Shown here piece after piece: positions 35,092-45,600 of a stretch of DNA of 64,000 nt. The notes beneath the pieces were generated by a model. It did no database searches. It was not told the origin of the DNA and saw nothing but the letters and a program-made list of their open reading frames with translations. This DNA comes from Butyrivibrio hungatei DSM 14810. GTDB lineage: Bacteria > Bacillota > Clostridia > Lachnospirales > Lachnospiraceae. Numbering within the stretch: the stretch's first letter is position 1; each line of letters opens with the position of its first letter. The stretch spans positions 223,363-287,362 of the forward strand of contig NZ_FRDH01000005.1 of the NCBI RefSeq assembly GCF_900143205.1, given 5' to 3'. Position numbers and translations under genes: made by a program.

Positions 35092-35895
35092 ATGAGCGTT
35101 AGTAAGAAGAGAATAGTGGTAAAAGTAGGAACTTCCACAATTACTAATAGTGAAGGAAATATTGATATCAGATCGCTTGATCATTTATGCAGAGCCTTGG
35201 CTGGTGTTGAGAATATGGGGTATGATCTTGTACTTGTATCTTCTGGTGCCATAGCAGTTGGAGCAGGTAAGATGAGGCTTTCACAGAAGCCAAAAGAAAT
35301 CAGAATGAAGCAGGCTGCAGCTGCAGTAGGCCAGACTGAACTTATGCATCTGTATGATAAGTTTTTTGGTGAATACGGCAGAATGGTTGGCCAGATCCTT
35401 CTTGATAACGAAGATATTGCAAATCCTACCAGGTCGGAAAATCTCAAGAATACATTTGAAGCTCTTTTAGAAAATCATATTATTCCTATCGTTAATGAAA
35501 ATGACTCTGTAACTCACGCAGAGATTGAATCAGAGAAAAAGCTCTTTTCAGATAATGATATGTTATCAGCATTTGTTGCAGTATTCTGTAATGCTTGTAA
35601 GCTTATTATCTTCTCAGATATAGATGGCCTTTATGATGGTAACCCAAGTACTGATCCAAATGCCAAGCTTATCAGCAGAGTAGAAGAAATAACTACAGAA
35701 CTTAAGAGTATTGCCTCAGGTTCTGGATCTAACAGAGGTACAGGCGGCATGATCACTAAATTAGAAGCTGCTGAATATGCCACAGCTCATGGCATTGATG
35801 TTCTTGTTACCAATGGCAAAAATCCTGAAAAATTATATGATATCATTGAAAAAAAGAAGGTAGGTACCTTGTTTGTAGCAAAGGCAAATTCATAA
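35092..35895 (+). CDS. proB: Glutamate 5-kinase without PUA domain
   Basis: First step of proline synthesis: ATP-dependent phosphorylation of glutamate. The amino-acid-kinase fold is complete: V-V-K-V-G-T-S-T at the start, V-S-S-G-A-I-A-V-G (about 44-52), N-E-N-D-S-V (about 137-142), F-S-D-N-D-x-L-S-A and G-T-G-G-M-x-T-K. At 267 aa it lacks the C-terminal PUA domain found in the longer E. coli-type enzyme, as in many Firmicutes. The matching proA gene is about 24 kb away at 59896, instead of adjacent as in most bacteria. Confidence 0.94.
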   Translation: MSVSKKRIVVKVGTSTITNSEGNIDIRSLDHLCRALAGVENMGYDLVLVSSGAIAVGAGKMRLSQKPKEIRMKQAAAAVGQTELMHLYDKFFGEYGRMVGQILLDNEDIANPTRSENLKNTFEALLENHIIPIVNENDSVTHAEIESEKKLFSDNDMLSAFVAVFCNACKLIIFSDIDGLYDGNPSTDPNAKLISRVEEITTELKSIASGSGSNRGTGGMITKLEAAEYATAHGIDVLVTNGKNPEKLYDIIEKKKVGTLFVAKANS

Positions 35896-35910
35896 AGGAT
35901 TTGCCTTTTT
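35880..35910 (+). terminator. Terminator overlapping the proB stop codon
   Basis: Stem AAAGGCAAAT (35880-35889) with ATTTGCCTTT (35899-35908), followed by more T. The proB stop codon (35893-35895) lies inside the loop. Confidence 0.8.
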
Positions 35911-35929
35911 TAGACTTTCGTTTTATCAT
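35901..35929 (+). promoter_or_regulatory. Possible promoter of glmS overlapping the terminator
   Basis: TTGCCT (35901-35906), 17-base spacer, TATCAT (35924-35929), 45 bases before the glmS ATG. The -35 uses the right arm of the terminator. Confidence 0.4.
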
Positions 35930-35973
35930 TAGAAAAGTTGAATTTTCTAAAAACCTTAAAGAAAGGGAACTTT

Positions 35974-37842
35974 ATGTGCGGAATAGTTGGATTTATCGGA
36001 AAGCATCAGGCAGCTCCTATACTGCTTGAAGGACTTTCTAAACTAGAATATAGAGGATATGATTCTGCTGGTATTGCAGTTAGAGATGGCAGCAACAAGG
36101 CAGAGGTAGTTAAAGCAGTTGGAAGACTTAAGAACCTTGAAGAGAAGACTGACAATGGACAGAGCGTTGTTGGATGCTGTGGTATCGGTCATACAAGATG
36201 GGCTACACACGGTAGTCCTTCACAGATCAATGCTCATCCTCATGTATCAGGCAATTGTACAGGTTCTGCTTCAGGTACTGTTGAGTCTGAGGTAGTCGGT
36301 GTACATAACGGTATCATCGAGAACTATCAGGAACTTAAAGAGAAGCTTCTTAAGAACGGATATCAGTTCTATAGTGATACAGATACTGAGGTTGTTATCA
36401 AGCTTGTAGATTATTATTACAAGAAGTATAAGGTTGGACCTATCGATGCTCTTGCTAAGACTATGGTCAGAGTTCGTGGATCATATGCATTAGAGGTGAT
36501 GTTTGCAGATTATCCAGATGAGATCTATGTTGCAAGAAAAGATAGCCCAATGATCATCGGAACATCTGGAGATGAGACATTTGTTGCTTCTGACGTTCCA
36601 GCTATCCTCAGTCATACAAGAAACGTTTATTACATTGGAAATAACGAAATGGCAAGACTTATGGCTGGTAAGGTTGAGTTCTATGACCTTAACGGTGATA
36701 TTATTGAGAAAGAGCTTGTAGAGATCAAATTCTCTGCAGAGGCTGCTGAAAGAGGCGGATTCGAGCACTTCATGATGAAAGAGATCCATGAGCAGCCAAC
36801 AGCTATTAAGAATACAATTGGTTCACTTGTATCAGACAAAGCCATTGACCTTTCAAAGATCGAACTTGATGACGAGACTATCAAAGATATTTCAAACATC
36901 ACTATCGTAGCTTGTGGTTCAGCATGGCACGTAGGTATGGCAGCTCAGTATGTATTTGAAGAACTTAGCGGCATTCCAGTAAGAGTAGAGCTTGCATCTG
37001 AGTTTAGATACAGAGGACCTATCCTTGACAAGAATACACTTGTAATTGTTATATCTCAGTCAGGTGAGACAGCTGATACACTTGCTGCACTTCGTGAAGC
37101 AAAGGAAAGAGGAGTTAAGACTCTTGCTATCGTAAATGTAGTTGGTTCTTCTATTGCTCGTGAAGCTGATTATGTATTATATACACTTGCTGGACCTGAG
37201 ATTTCAGTTGCTACAACAAAGGCTTACAGCTGCCAGCTTGTAGTTACATATCTTCTTGCTCTTCAGTTTGCATTTGTAAGAGGCAAGCTTGAACAGAAGG
37301 ATTATGAGAACTATATTTCAGAAATAGAGAGGATCCCTGAGTGCATTCAGAAGATCCTTGATGATAAAGAGAGAATTCAGTGGTTTGCTTCTAAGATTGC
37401 TAACTCAAAGGATATCTTTTTCATTGGAAGAGGTATCGATTATGCCATCGGTCTTGAGGGAAGCCTTAAGATGAAGGAAATTTCTTATATCCACTCAGAG
37501 GCATATGCTGCTGGTGAGCTCAAACACGGTACTATCAGCCTTATTGAGGATGGAACATTAGTGATCGGTATCCTTTGCCAGGATAACCTCTATGAGAAGA
37601 CAATCTCTAACATGGTTGAGTGTAAGTCAAGAGGAGCATTCCTTATGGGACTTGCACCATATGGAAGATATGAGATAGAAGACACAGCAGACTTTGTAAC
37701 TTACGTTCCAAAGATGGACAAGCACTTTATCGGATCACTTGCTGTTATTCCGCTTCAGCTTCTTGGATATTATGTATCTGTTGCTAGAGGTCTTGACGTT
37801 GATAAGCCAAGAAACCTTGCAAAGAGCGTAACAGTAGAATAA
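35974..37842 (+). CDS. glmS: Glutamine-fructose-6-phosphate aminotransferase (isomerizing)
   Basis: Makes glucosamine-6-phosphate for peptidoglycan and amino sugars. The start M-C-G-I-V-G-F-I-G fixes Cys2, which becomes the N-terminal nucleophile, so ATG 35974 is the true start although the frame extends 12 codons upstream. The glutaminase domain (about 1-240) is followed by two SIS domains (about 295-430 and 465-605); the C-terminus P-R-N-L-A-K-S-V-T-V-E is the family signature. Length is 622 aa. Only 78 bases separate it from proB, so the roughly 150-base glmS ribozyme found in many Firmicutes is absent. Confidence 0.96.
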   Translation: MCGIVGFIGKHQAAPILLEGLSKLEYRGYDSAGIAVRDGSNKAEVVKAVGRLKNLEEKTDNGQSVVGCCGIGHTRWATHGSPSQINAHPHVSGNCTGSASGTVESEVVGVHNGIIENYQELKEKLLKNGYQFYSDTDTEVVIKLVDYYYKKYKVGPIDALAKTMVRVRGSYALEVMFADYPDEIYVARKDSPMIIGTSGDETFVASDVPAILSHTRNVYYIGNNEMARLMAGKVEFYDLNGDIIEKELVEIKFSAEAAERGGFEHFMMKEIHEQPTAIKNTIGSLVSDKAIDLSKIELDDETIKDISNITIVACGSAWHVGMAAQYVFEELSGIPVRVELASEFRYRGPILDKNTLVIVISQSGETADTLAALREAKERGVKTLAIVNVVGSSIAREADYVLYTLAGPEISVATTKAYSCQLVVTYLLALQFAFVRGKLEQKDYENYISEIERIPECIQKILDDKERIQWFASKIANSKDIFFIGRGIDYAIGLEGSLKMKEISYIHSEAYAAGELKHGTISLIEDGTLVIGILCQDNLYEKTISNMVECKSRGAFLMGLAPYGRYEIEDTADFVTYVPKMDKHFIGSLAVIPLQLLGYYVSVARGLDVDKPRNLAKSVTVE

Positions 37843-37851
37843 GACAAAAAT

Positions 37852-37882
37852 AAAACCTGAGATCATATGATCTCAGGTTTTT
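37852..37882. terminator. Terminator between glmS and the unknown minus-strand gene
   Basis: A 13-bp perfect stem AAAACCTGAGATC/GATCTCAGGTTTT with a 4-base loop and flanking A and T runs. It can serve both convergent genes. Confidence 0.88.
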
Positions 37883-37900
37883 GGTTATGTTAAAAAGCAA

Positions 37901-38473
37901 TTAATTTGCGCTGTCATGGAACTTATCATAGATTTCTGAAAGGTAAGTTTTAACGATCTGTATGTTTGCCATTTTGCGAAGATCGTGATTACCCATCATT
38001 ACAGCGATTTCATCAGCTAAAAGAAGCATATTGTAGATGCTGAGCTTGAATTCATCTCTGGTAATTTCGTTGATGTTAACTTCCATAAGTGGTGAGCCAA
38101 GCTTAAGTGTGATGTTCTCATCTGCGATTCCTGTAAGCATCTTGTGCGTATCAGGATCAAAGTTAACATAGAGGATGAGCTTTTCTTTTTCATGCTTTTT
38201 AAGTGTCTCAGCTGTCTGATGAGATGTCTCAAGCCATTCATAAAGATCAGCTTCATCAGGATTCATAAGGTACTTGGTAAGCTCTTCTCTGTGCTTCTCA
38301 ACGTACTGAAGATACTTGCTGGCATTTGGACCAGTATAAGCAAGTTCAACCTTAACGCCGTTATCTGTCTTAACAAGACGGCATTTGCCTGCTACATCTT
38401 TTATTTTAAGAGTGGTTTCAGTTGTTCCGACCATTTTAAATGTGCCAGTTTCTAATTCCTGTTTAAATTCCAT
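37901..38473 (-). CDS. Conserved-looking protein of unknown function
   Basis: I do not recognise this 190-aa protein. It has no signal peptide or membrane span. It looks mixed alpha/beta: a beta-rich N-terminal third with short Lys/Thr strands, a charged helical middle (about 55-100) and a C-terminal helix pair containing L-L-L-A-D-E-I-A-V-M-M-G (about 150-161). AGGAGA lies before the ATG, and codon use is like that of its neighbours, so it appears to be a real gene. It is transcribed alone between glmS and ftsK. Confidence 0.65.
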   Translation of the reverse strand: MEFKQELETGTFKMVGTTETTLKIKDVAGKCRLVKTDNGVKVELAYTGPNASKYLQYVEKHREELTKYLMNPDEADLYEWLETSHQTAETLKKHEKEKLILYVNFDPDTHKMLTGIADENITLKLGSPLMEVNINEITRDEFKLSIYNMLLLADEIAVMMGNHDLRKMANIQIVKTYLSEIYDKFHDSAN

Positions 38474-38600
38474 TTTTTTCTCCTATTTGATTATTTTTGC
38501 AATGAAGTTTTTGGTCATAACATATAAAACTTAATCCCCAAAACTGCTTAAGTTCTCATAGTTAAAATCAGTTGATAGTATAGCATAAACACACAGAAAA

Positions 38601-38609
38601 TGGTATACT
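38601..38609 (+). promoter_or_regulatory. Extended -10 promoter for ftsK
   Basis: TGG-TATACT with the -10 at 38604-38609, 33 bases before the ATG. No clear -35 was found. Confidence 0.5.
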
Positions 38610-38641
38610 TATAAGGATTTTGTATGAAATAAGGGGAAGAC

Positions 38642-41485
38642 ATGGCACAACAAACAAAGGGGAGAAAAAAGTCAAATAATTCTAATAGAGCAAATTCTAG
38701 ATCAAGGAGTAGAAGTACTTCAAGACCTGTCACAAGACAGGATGAGGAATTTGATTATTCTCTAAAGAGTGAGCTTATCGTGATCGTAATGATCGCTCTG
38801 ACTATTTTCCTGTTTTTATGTAATTTTGGTATATGCGGCGATTTTGGCAACGCTGTTAGTAGTATCTTATTTGGACTATTTGGAATCACAGCATATGTGG
38901 CACCACTTATCATGTTGGGAGCAGTAGTTATTGGCATTGCAAACTTTGGTAATAGTGCATCCATTCGCAAGATTGTTTCTGGAATAGTTATCTTTTTGGT
39001 AATTGGTATAATTGCAGACCTTATTACAGGAAGGCCTCAGAATCTTACTACCTATGACATTCCATATATCTTTGATCAGGCCAGAAGTGCCAGAAATGGC
39101 GGTGGTTTCTTTGCAGGTACTTTGGCATATTTTCTTTATAAGTACTTATCTTTTGCGGGAACTGCATTGCTTCTGTTAGTGATCGGTATTGCAAGTGTGG
39201 TTGTATTTACTGAGCAGTCATTTGTGGGCGGCCTCAAGAAGGGTAGCAGAAAGATCATCGAGCGTACTAGAGAGGATGCAGCCAATTATAGAGAATTTGC
39301 TGAGAAGCGCAGAGAAAAGATGGAACAAAGACGCGCTGAGATTGAAGAAGAAAAGCGTCTTATGATAGAGCAGAAGGAAGATGCCAAGATCCTTCGCATG
39401 GAAAAGAATGTTCGAGGAGTAAGTCTTGATACAACCCTTAAGGAAGAAGACCTTGAGGAGGATAATGTTGAAGAAATTAAGATTCATGATGAGCAGGAAT
39501 CAGTTAAGAAGAATGTATTTATTCCTGATGAGGATGAGTTCCATGATGATATTCATGAGATTACCCTCAATAAGGGAATTGAAACTGATATTGAGCCTGA
39601 TGGACAGAGAGTTCTTAGAACTGAACCAACCATTCATGGAATGGGTTATGACGAGCCATATGAAGAAAACTATGAAAGTGATGAGATGGAGGAATTTGCT
39701 CCTTCCTTTGAACATGAAGAGGTTCATGCTGATGAGCCTATCTTGCTTTCTACTTCAGGAAAGCTTGTTGCAACAGCGCCAAAGGAAGAGATAGAAGAGG
39801 ATATACTTCCTGACGTTCCTATTCATGCTGAAGATATTGGAAATGGAATGAATGGTGAGTATTCTATTCACGCTCAGGAGCATATTTCAAGAAGCCCCTC
39901 AGCTTCTTCAAAGATTTCTTCAAGTGCTACAACATCAAGTCATGTAATAAATGCATCTGGCCCGGTTACAACTAGTCCAGGCATGGAAAAAGAAATAGAG
40001 AAGCACAAAAAGTCACTTCCAAAGAAGTACGTTTTTCCTCCTGTATCTCTTCTTGAGAAGGGTGAGAAAAATAAAAACTCTGACTCAGCAAGGCAGCTAA
40101 AAGAGACAGCTCTTAAGCTTCAGGAGACACTAAAGACCTTTGGAGTTAATGTTACTGTTACAGATATAAGTCAGGGACCTTCTGTTACAAGATTTGAACT
40201 TCAGCCAGAGGCCGGAGTAAGAGTAAATAAGATCGTTGGACTTGCTGATGATATCAAGATGAATCTTGCTGCCAAGGATATCAGAATTGAAGCTCCTATT
40301 CCTGGTAAGGCGGCTGTTGGTATTGAGGTTCCAAACAAAGAGAACCAGATGGTTGCCTTTAGAGATCTTATAGAATCCAAGGAATATAAGGAGTTTTCAT
40401 CAAAACTTGCCTTTGCAGTTGGTAAGGACATTGCTGGTAAGACAGTTGTTACTGATATTGCCAAGATGCCACACCTTCTTATAGCTGGTGCTACAGGCTC
40501 AGGTAAATCTGTATGTATCAATACGATCATCATGAGTATCATCTACAAAGCTAAGCCGGAGGAAGTCCAGATGATCATGATCGATCCTAAGATTGTTGAG
40601 CTTAGCGTTTATAATGGAATTCCTCACTTGATGATCCCTGTTGTAACAGATCCTAAAAAGGCTGCGGCAGCTCTTAACTGGGCAGTTGCAGAGATGACAA
40701 ACAGATACAAGAAATTTGCAGAAGCAGGAGTTAGAGATCTTAAGGGATATAACAAACTTGCTGAAAAGAGCGATGATCCGGATATGTCAGTAATGCCTCA
40801 GATAGTCGTTATCGTAGATGAGCTTGCTGATCTTATGATGGTTTCTGCCAGTGAAGTTGAAGATGCTATCTGCAGACTTACACAGCTGGCAAGAGCTGCT
40901 GGAATACATCTTATTATTGCCACACAGAGACCTTCTGTTGATGTTATCACAGGTCTTATCAAGGCTAACATGCCAAGCCGAGTTGCCTTTGCAGTATCAA
41001 GTGGTGTTGATTCAAGAACAATTCTTGATATCAACGGTGCTGAGAAGCTTCTTGGTAAAGGAGATATGCTATTTTACCCTCAGGGATACACCAAGCCAGC
41101 CAGAGTCCAAGGCGCGTTTGTATCTGACAAAGAGGTTCAAGATGTTACAGATTTCCTTAGAAATCAGGACATTGATACAGGTTATGGCGAAGAGATCGAG
41201 AAGCAGATCCAAAATTTCCAGAGCTTCTCGGGATCAGGTAGCGCAAGCGGTGACCCAGGGTCTGATAGGGATGAGTATTTTGCTGAAGCAGGCAGATTCA
41301 TCATCGAAAAAGAAAAGGCATCTATTGGAATGCTTCAACGAGTGTTCAAGATTGGCTTTAACAGAGCAGCCAGGATCATGGATCAGCTCTGCGAAGCAGG
41401 TGTCGTAGGTGATGAAGAAGGTACTAAGCCAAGAAAGATACTTATGACAATGGAACAGTTTGAGGAGATGTTAGGAGGAGAGTAA
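38642..41485 (+). CDS. ftsK: FtsK/SpoIIIE-type DNA translocase
   Basis: Moves chromosomal DNA through the closing septum or into the forespore. A basic Ser/Arg/Asn-rich N-terminus (1-35) precedes four or five membrane spans (about 45-190). A long acidic linker (about 200-460) follows. The motor domain has the Walker A motif G-A-T-G-S-G-K-S near 617-624 and a Walker B I-V-D-E-L-A-D-L near 726. The C-terminal winged-helix gamma domain (about 885-945) reads DNA polarity signals. At 947 aa it is longer than B. subtilis SpoIIIE, mostly through the linker. The stop directly abuts the fhs ATG. Confidence 0.93.
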   Translation: MAQQTKGRKKSNNSNRANSRSRSRSTSRPVTRQDEEFDYSLKSELIVIVMIALTIFLFLCNFGICGDFGNAVSSILFGLFGITAYVAPLIMLGAVVIGIANFGNSASIRKIVSGIVIFLVIGIIADLITGRPQNLTTYDIPYIFDQARSARNGGGFFAGTLAYFLYKYLSFAGTALLLLVIGIASVVVFTEQSFVGGLKKGSRKIIERTREDAANYREFAEKRREKMEQRRAEIEEEKRLMIEQKEDAKILRMEKNVRGVSLDTTLKEEDLEEDNVEEIKIHDEQESVKKNVFIPDEDEFHDDIHEITLNKGIETDIEPDGQRVLRTEPTIHGMGYDEPYEENYESDEMEEFAPSFEHEEVHADEPILLSTSGKLVATAPKEEIEEDILPDVPIHAEDIGNGMNGEYSIHAQEHISRSPSASSKISSSATTSSHVINASGPVTTSPGMEKEIEKHKKSLPKKYVFPPVSLLEKGEKNKNSDSARQLKETALKLQETLKTFGVNVTVTDISQGPSVTRFELQPEAGVRVNKIVGLADDIKMNLAAKDIRIEAPIPGKAAVGIEVPNKENQMVAFRDLIESKEYKEFSSKLAFAVGKDIAGKTVVTDIAKMPHLLIAGATGSGKSVCINTIIMSIIYKAKPEEVQMIMIDPKIVELSVYNGIPHLMIPVVTDPKKAAAALNWAVAEMTNRYKKFAEAGVRDLKGYNKLAEKSDDPDMSVMPQIVVIVDELADLMMVSASEVEDAICRLTQLARAAGIHLIIATQRPSVDVITGLIKANMPSRVAFAVSSGVDSRTILDINGAEKLLGKGDMLFYPQGYTKPARVQGAFVSDKEVQDVTDFLRNQDIDTGYGEEIEKQIQNFQSFSGSGSASGDPGSDRDEYFAEAGRFIIEKEKASIGMLQRVFKIGFNRAARIMDQLCEAGVVGDEEGTKPRKILMTMEQFEEMLGGE

Positions 41486-43162
41486 ATGGCAGTGAAAAGT
41501 GATATCGAGATCGCACAGGAAGCAAAGATGCTTCATATCAGAGATGTAGCAGGTTCTATAGGTATTCAGGAAGATGATCTTGAATTCTATGGCAAATATA
41601 AGGCAAAACTTACAGAAGAATACCTCAAAAAAGCTGAAAGCAACAAGAAAGGAAAACTTATTCTTGTTACAGCTATTAACCCAACTCCAGCAGGAGAAGG
41701 AAAGACCACTACAAGCGTAGGTCTTGGCGATGCACTCAACAGACTTGGATACAAGACAGTGATCGCTCTTAGAGAACCTTCCCTTGGACCATGCTTTGGT
41801 ATTAAGGGTGGTGCAGCTGGCGGCGGATATGCTCAGGTTGTTCCAATGGAAGACCTTAACCTTCATTTTACTGGTGATTTTCACGCTATCACTTCTGCTA
41901 ATAACCTTTTAGCAGCTCTTTTAGATAATCATATTCAGCAGGGAAATGAACTCCAGATCGATACCAGACAGATCATCTGGAAAAGGGCTGAAGATATGAA
42001 TGACAGAGCTCTCAGAAATATTGTTGTAGGCCTTGGCGCAAAGGCTGACGGTGTTCCAAGAGAAGATCATTTTGTTATCACAGTAGCTTCTGAGATCATG
42101 GCAATCCTTTGCCTTGCAAGTGATATGGATGATCTCAAGAAGAGACTTTCAAAGATCATAGTTGCTTATAACTTTAAAGGTGAGCCTGTAACTGCAGGTG
42201 ACCTTCAGGCTGTTGGAGCTATGGCAGCTCTTTTAAAGGATGCAATCAAGCCTAACCTTGTTCAGACTCTTGAGCATACACCAGTTATCGTTCATGGCGG
42301 ACCATTTGCTAATATTGCACACGGATGTAACTCTGTTAGAGCAACTAAGACAGCTCTTGGAATTGCTGATTATACAGTAACTGAGGCAGGATTTGGTGCT
42401 GACCTTGGAGCCGAGAAATTCCTTGATATCAAGTGCCGAATTGCAGGTCTTAAGCCTGACGCAGTTGTTCTTGTAGCAACCATTAGAGCTCTTAAGTATA
42501 ACGGAGGTGTACCAAAAACAGAGCTTTCAAATGAAAACCTTGAAGCTTTGAAGAAGGGTATCGTTAACCTTGAGAAGCATATTGAGAACATACAGCAGTA
42601 TGGTGTTCCTGTTGTTGTAACACTTAATGCATTTATTACAGATACAGAAGCTGAAAAAGACTTCGTTAAGAAGTTCTGTGAGGAGAGAGGATGCAAATTT
42701 GCTCTTTCTGAAGTATGGGAAAAAGGTGGAGCCGGTGGAGAGGATCTTGCTAAGGCAGTTATCGATACTATCGAAAATAAGCCAAGTAACTATGCTCCAA
42801 TTTATCCGGATAATCTTTCTCTTAAAGAGAAGATCGAAACAGTTGCTACTAAGATTTATGGTGCTGATGGCGTAATATTTGCTGGACCAGCCAGCAAGCA
42901 GCTTGCCAAGATTGAAGAAATGGGCTTTGGCAATCTTCCAGTATGCATGGCCAAGACTCAGTATTCTCTTTCTGATGATCCATCACTTCTTGGTAGACCA
43001 AAGGATTATAAGATCACTGTTAGAGAAGCCTATGTATCAGCAGGCGCTGGATTTGTAGTAGCTCTTACAGGTACTATCATGACAATGCCAGGACTTCCAA
43101 AACATCCTGCAGCATACGACATCGATGTAGATGCATCTGGAAAGATTACAGGATTGTTCTAA
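41486..43162 (+). CDS. fhs: Formate-tetrahydrofolate ligase
   Basis: Makes 10-formyl-THF from formate, THF and ATP. The P-loop [11 protein letters not shown] (about 66-76) and the [19 protein letters not shown] block (about 95-113) are diagnostic. Length (558 aa) is standard. It starts at the base after the ftsK stop, with GGAGGAGAG upstream. folD follows 15 bases later, so the two one-carbon enzymes form a unit. In a fermentative anaerobe they supply purines, formyl-Met and serine/glycine interconversion; no acetogenesis genes are seen here. Confidence 0.96.
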   Translation: MAVKSDIEIAQEAKMLHIRDVAGSIGIQEDDLEFYGKYKAKLTEEYLKKAESNKKGKLILVTAINPTPAGEGKTTTSVGLGDALNRLGYKTVIALREPSLGPCFGIKGGAAGGGYAQVVPMEDLNLHFTGDFHAITSANNLLAALLDNHIQQGNELQIDTRQIIWKRAEDMNDRALRNIVVGLGAKADGVPREDHFVITVASEIMAILCLASDMDDLKKRLSKIIVAYNFKGEPVTAGDLQAVGAMAALLKDAIKPNLVQTLEHTPVIVHGGPFANIAHGCNSVRATKTALGIADYTVTEAGFGADLGAEKFLDIKCRIAGLKPDAVVLVATIRALKYNGGVPKTELSNENLEALKKGIVNLEKHIENIQQYGVPVVVTLNAFITDTEAEKDFVKKFCEERGCKFALSEVWEKGGAGGEDLAKAVIDTIENKPSNYAPIYPDNLSLKEKIETVATKIYGADGVIFAGPASKQLAKIEEMGFGNLPVCMAKTQYSLSDDPSLLGRPKDYKITVREAYVSAGAGFVVALTGTIMTMPGLPKHPAAYDIDVDASGKITGLF

Positions 43163-43177
43163 AATGAAAGGTTAATT

Positions 43178-44038
43178 ATGAGCGCTCAGATTATAGATGG
43201 AAAATTAATATCAGGACAGATCAAGGATGAGCTTAAAGAAAAGACAGCTCTTTTGAAAGAAAAAGGCATAGAAGTAACTCTTGCAGTTATTCTTGTGGGC
43301 GCTGATCCTGCCTCACAGGTATATGTACGTAATAAAAAGAGAGCATGTGAGTATATTGGCTACAGATCTTTGTCCTACGAGCTCCCAGAAGATACTTCTG
43401 AGGAAGAGCTCCTTAAACTTATTGATGAATTGAATGGCAGAAAGGATGTAGATGGAATTCTTGTTCAAATGCCACTTCCAAAGCACATTGATGAAAAGAA
43501 GGTCACTCTTGCGATAAGTCCTGATAAGGACGTAGATGGTTTCCATCCTATGAACGTTGGTGCTCTTTGTGTAGGAGACAAAGGCTTTGTATCATGTACT
43601 CCAGCTGGAATCATACAGCTTCTTAAAAGAGGTGTTGATGGTTTTGACATTTCCGGAAAAGAGTGTGTAATTGTCGGCAGATCCAATATTGTTGGTAAGC
43701 CAATGGCTCTTTTGATGCTTAGGGAAAATGCAACAGTGACAATAGCTCACTCAAGGACCAAGAATCTTGAAGAGGTTTGTAAGAGAGCAGATATCATAAT
43801 AGCAGCAGTTGGCAAGGCTGGCATGATCACAAAAGATCATGTTAAACCTGGAGCAGTTGTCATTGATGTTGGCATCAATAGAGGCGAAGATGGTAAGCTT
43901 TGCGGAGATGTTAAATTTGATGAGGTATCAGAGATTGCAAGTGCCATAACACCTGTTCCGGGCGGCGTTGGTCCTATGACCATAGCTATGCTCATGCACA
44001 ATTGTTATGAAGCTGCCATCATGCATATGAATTCCTAA
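43178..44038 (+). CDS. folD: Methylenetetrahydrofolate dehydrogenase/cyclohydrolase
   Basis: Bifunctional enzyme converting 5,10-methylene-THF to 10-formyl-THF. Signature blocks are Y-V-R-N-K-K-R-A-C (active Lys, about 49-57), D-G-I-L-V-Q-M-P-L-P (about 90-99), D-K-D-V-D-G-F-H-P, and the Rossmann V-G-R-S-N-I-V-G-K-P. The C-terminal P-V-P-G-G-V-G-P-M-T block is complete. Length is 286 aa. Its product is also made by the fhs enzyme encoded upstream. Confidence 0.96.
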   Translation: MSAQIIDGKLISGQIKDELKEKTALLKEKGIEVTLAVILVGADPASQVYVRNKKRACEYIGYRSLSYELPEDTSEEELLKLIDELNGRKDVDGILVQMPLPKHIDEKKVTLAISPDKDVDGFHPMNVGALCVGDKGFVSCTPAGIIQLLKRGVDGFDISGKECVIVGRSNIVGKPMALLMLRENATVTIAHSRTKNLEEVCKRADIIIAAVGKAGMITKDHVKPGAVVIDVGINRGEDGKLCGDVKFDEVSEIASAITPVPGGVGPMTIAMLMHNCYEAAIMHMNS

Positions 44039-44051
44039 GAGGATTTGGCCT

Positions 44052-45500
44052 ATGAAATGTCCAAATTGTGGCAAAGAAATACCTGAAGGACATATGTACT
44101 GTGACGACTGTGGAACGGAGATAAACATTGTCCCGGATTTCGAGCCGGAAGTTGAAAATGAAATAAATATCAGTTTGTCAGGTCTGGCAGATGAGCTTAA
44201 TAAGGATGCAAGGAAGAAGCTTTTGAGAAAAGAAAAGATCCAGAATTTCTTTATTATCCTAAAAGCTCATTGGAAAGTTGCTGCTATTGGTGTTGCTTCA
44301 GTTGTTGGCCTTGTGCTTTTCGTTGTCTTTTTAGCGTCCTACAATGACAGATCATCAAATTATTACATGGGCCTTGCGGAGAATTCCAAGGCTGCAGGTA
44401 ATATGGATCAGGCAATAGTTTATCTAAAGCGTGGTATGGCTGAAAATCCAGGTAATTCAGAGCTGGTTTTTAGATTATCTGATTATTACATGGAAGCTGA
44501 GATGCCTGATGAAGCAGTAGAAACCTTGAAGACGATCACCACCTCTGACAGGTTTGCTGATGATATAGTGATAACAGCTTATGAAGGCATTATTTCAATC
44601 TATAAGCAAACAGGTGAGTTTAACAAGATAACTGAAGTTTTATCAGATACTAATAACGAAATAGTATCTGCTTTAAGAGCAAAATATGTGCCGGGCAGTC
44701 CTATCATGTTACCTGAAAGCGGCACATATGAGGGAATTGTTCAGATTAAGATAATTACAAGTGATAATCAGAACAATCCAATTTACTACACAGTAAATGG
44801 CGATGTACCAAACACCGATAGTATTCTATACGAAGGTGAGATTGCCATAGAAACTGACGGTGAATACAATATTAAGGCAATATGTGTTAATGACTACGGA
44901 ATCTTTAGTCCTGTTACGGAGTGCAACTATGTACTTGAAAAGGGAGCTCCTGTAGCGCCTGAGATCATGGAGCCAAGTGGTGATTATAATCAGAACACCA
45001 TGATAGTTGCAGTGGCAGAGCAGGGGTACACCATTTTCTATACTACAGATGGAAGCAACCCTACTATGGAGTCCAAGCAATATATTTCACCTATTACTAT
45101 GCCGGTTGGAACTTCTCATTTTAAGTTTGCTACTTTTGATCAGGATGGCAATTCAAGTGAGATCGTAGAAAGAGATTATCATCTGGTATTTACAAGACTT
45201 GTTTCTACCGAGCAGGCTGTAAATAGCCTTGTAAGTACACTTGTAAGACTTGATATTTTGCTCGATACTTCAGGTAAAGTCAGAGGTGTAGAGGGACATA
45301 ATGAATATATTTACAACTCAGAGATAGAGATCCAGGGTGCAGGTGAATATTATGTCATCATAGAAAATCATGTTTCTAATGATGGAAAGTCGACACCTAC
45401 AGGTCTTATGTATGCTGTTAATACTCATGATGGCACGGTCAATAGACTTGGCTATGACTCAAGTGGCAAATATACGCTCATAACCATTTCTAACAGATAA
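44052..45500 (+). CDS. Zinc-ribbon, membrane-anchored TPR protein with chitobiase-C-like domains
   Basis: Order of parts: an N-terminal zinc ribbon with two C-x2-C pairs (Cys3, Cys6 and Cys17, Cys20), a charged linker, one membrane span (about 76-98), a TPR-like helical region (about 100-190), and two similar beta domains (about 208-290 and 297-375). Each has a F/Y-Y-T-x-D/N-G-x-x-P core, the pattern of the chitobiase/hexosaminidase C-terminal repeat. A small unknown domain ends the protein. No enzymatic residues are recognised. The zinc ribbon faces the cytosol and the repeats the outside, so it may link an internal partner to the cell wall; that is inference. Confidence 0.78.
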   Translation: MKCPNCGKEIPEGHMYCDDCGTEINIVPDFEPEVENEINISLSGLADELNKDARKKLLRKEKIQNFFIILKAHWKVAAIGVASVVGLVLFVVFLASYNDRSSNYYMGLAENSKAAGNMDQAIVYLKRGMAENPGNSELVFRLSDYYMEAEMPDEAVETLKTITTSDRFADDIVITAYEGIISIYKQTGEFNKITEVLSDTNNEIVSALRAKYVPGSPIMLPESGTYEGIVQIKIITSDNQNNPIYYTVNGDVPNTDSILYEGEIAIETDGEYNIKAICVNDYGIFSPVTECNYVLEKGAPVAPEIMEPSGDYNQNTMIVAVAEQGYTIFYTTDGSNPTMESKQYISPITMPVGTSHFKFATFDQDGNSSEIVERDYHLVFTRLVSTEQAVNSLVSTLVRLDILLDTSGKVRGVEGHNEYIYNSEIEIQGAGEYYVIIENHVSNDGKSTPTGLMYAVNTHDGTVNRLGYDSSGKYTLITISNR

Positions 45501-45536
45501 AAACAATTTAACGCTTTACCAATTTAAATTATGAAT

Positions 45537-45565
45537 TGAAATTTTTAGGTTTATCATTTATCATG
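45537..45565 (+). promoter_or_regulatory. Promoter of the nfnAB operon
   Basis: TTGAAA (45537-45542), 17-base spacer, TATCAT (45560-45565), with AGGAGG at 45589-45594. Confidence 0.65.
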
Positions 45566-45600
45566 TACTAGGTAATTACATTTTTTGTAGGAGGATGACT

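Noticed and set aside
35896..35973. glmS ribozyme expected upstream of glmS
   Set aside because: The gap is 78 bases, too short, and is occupied by a terminator.
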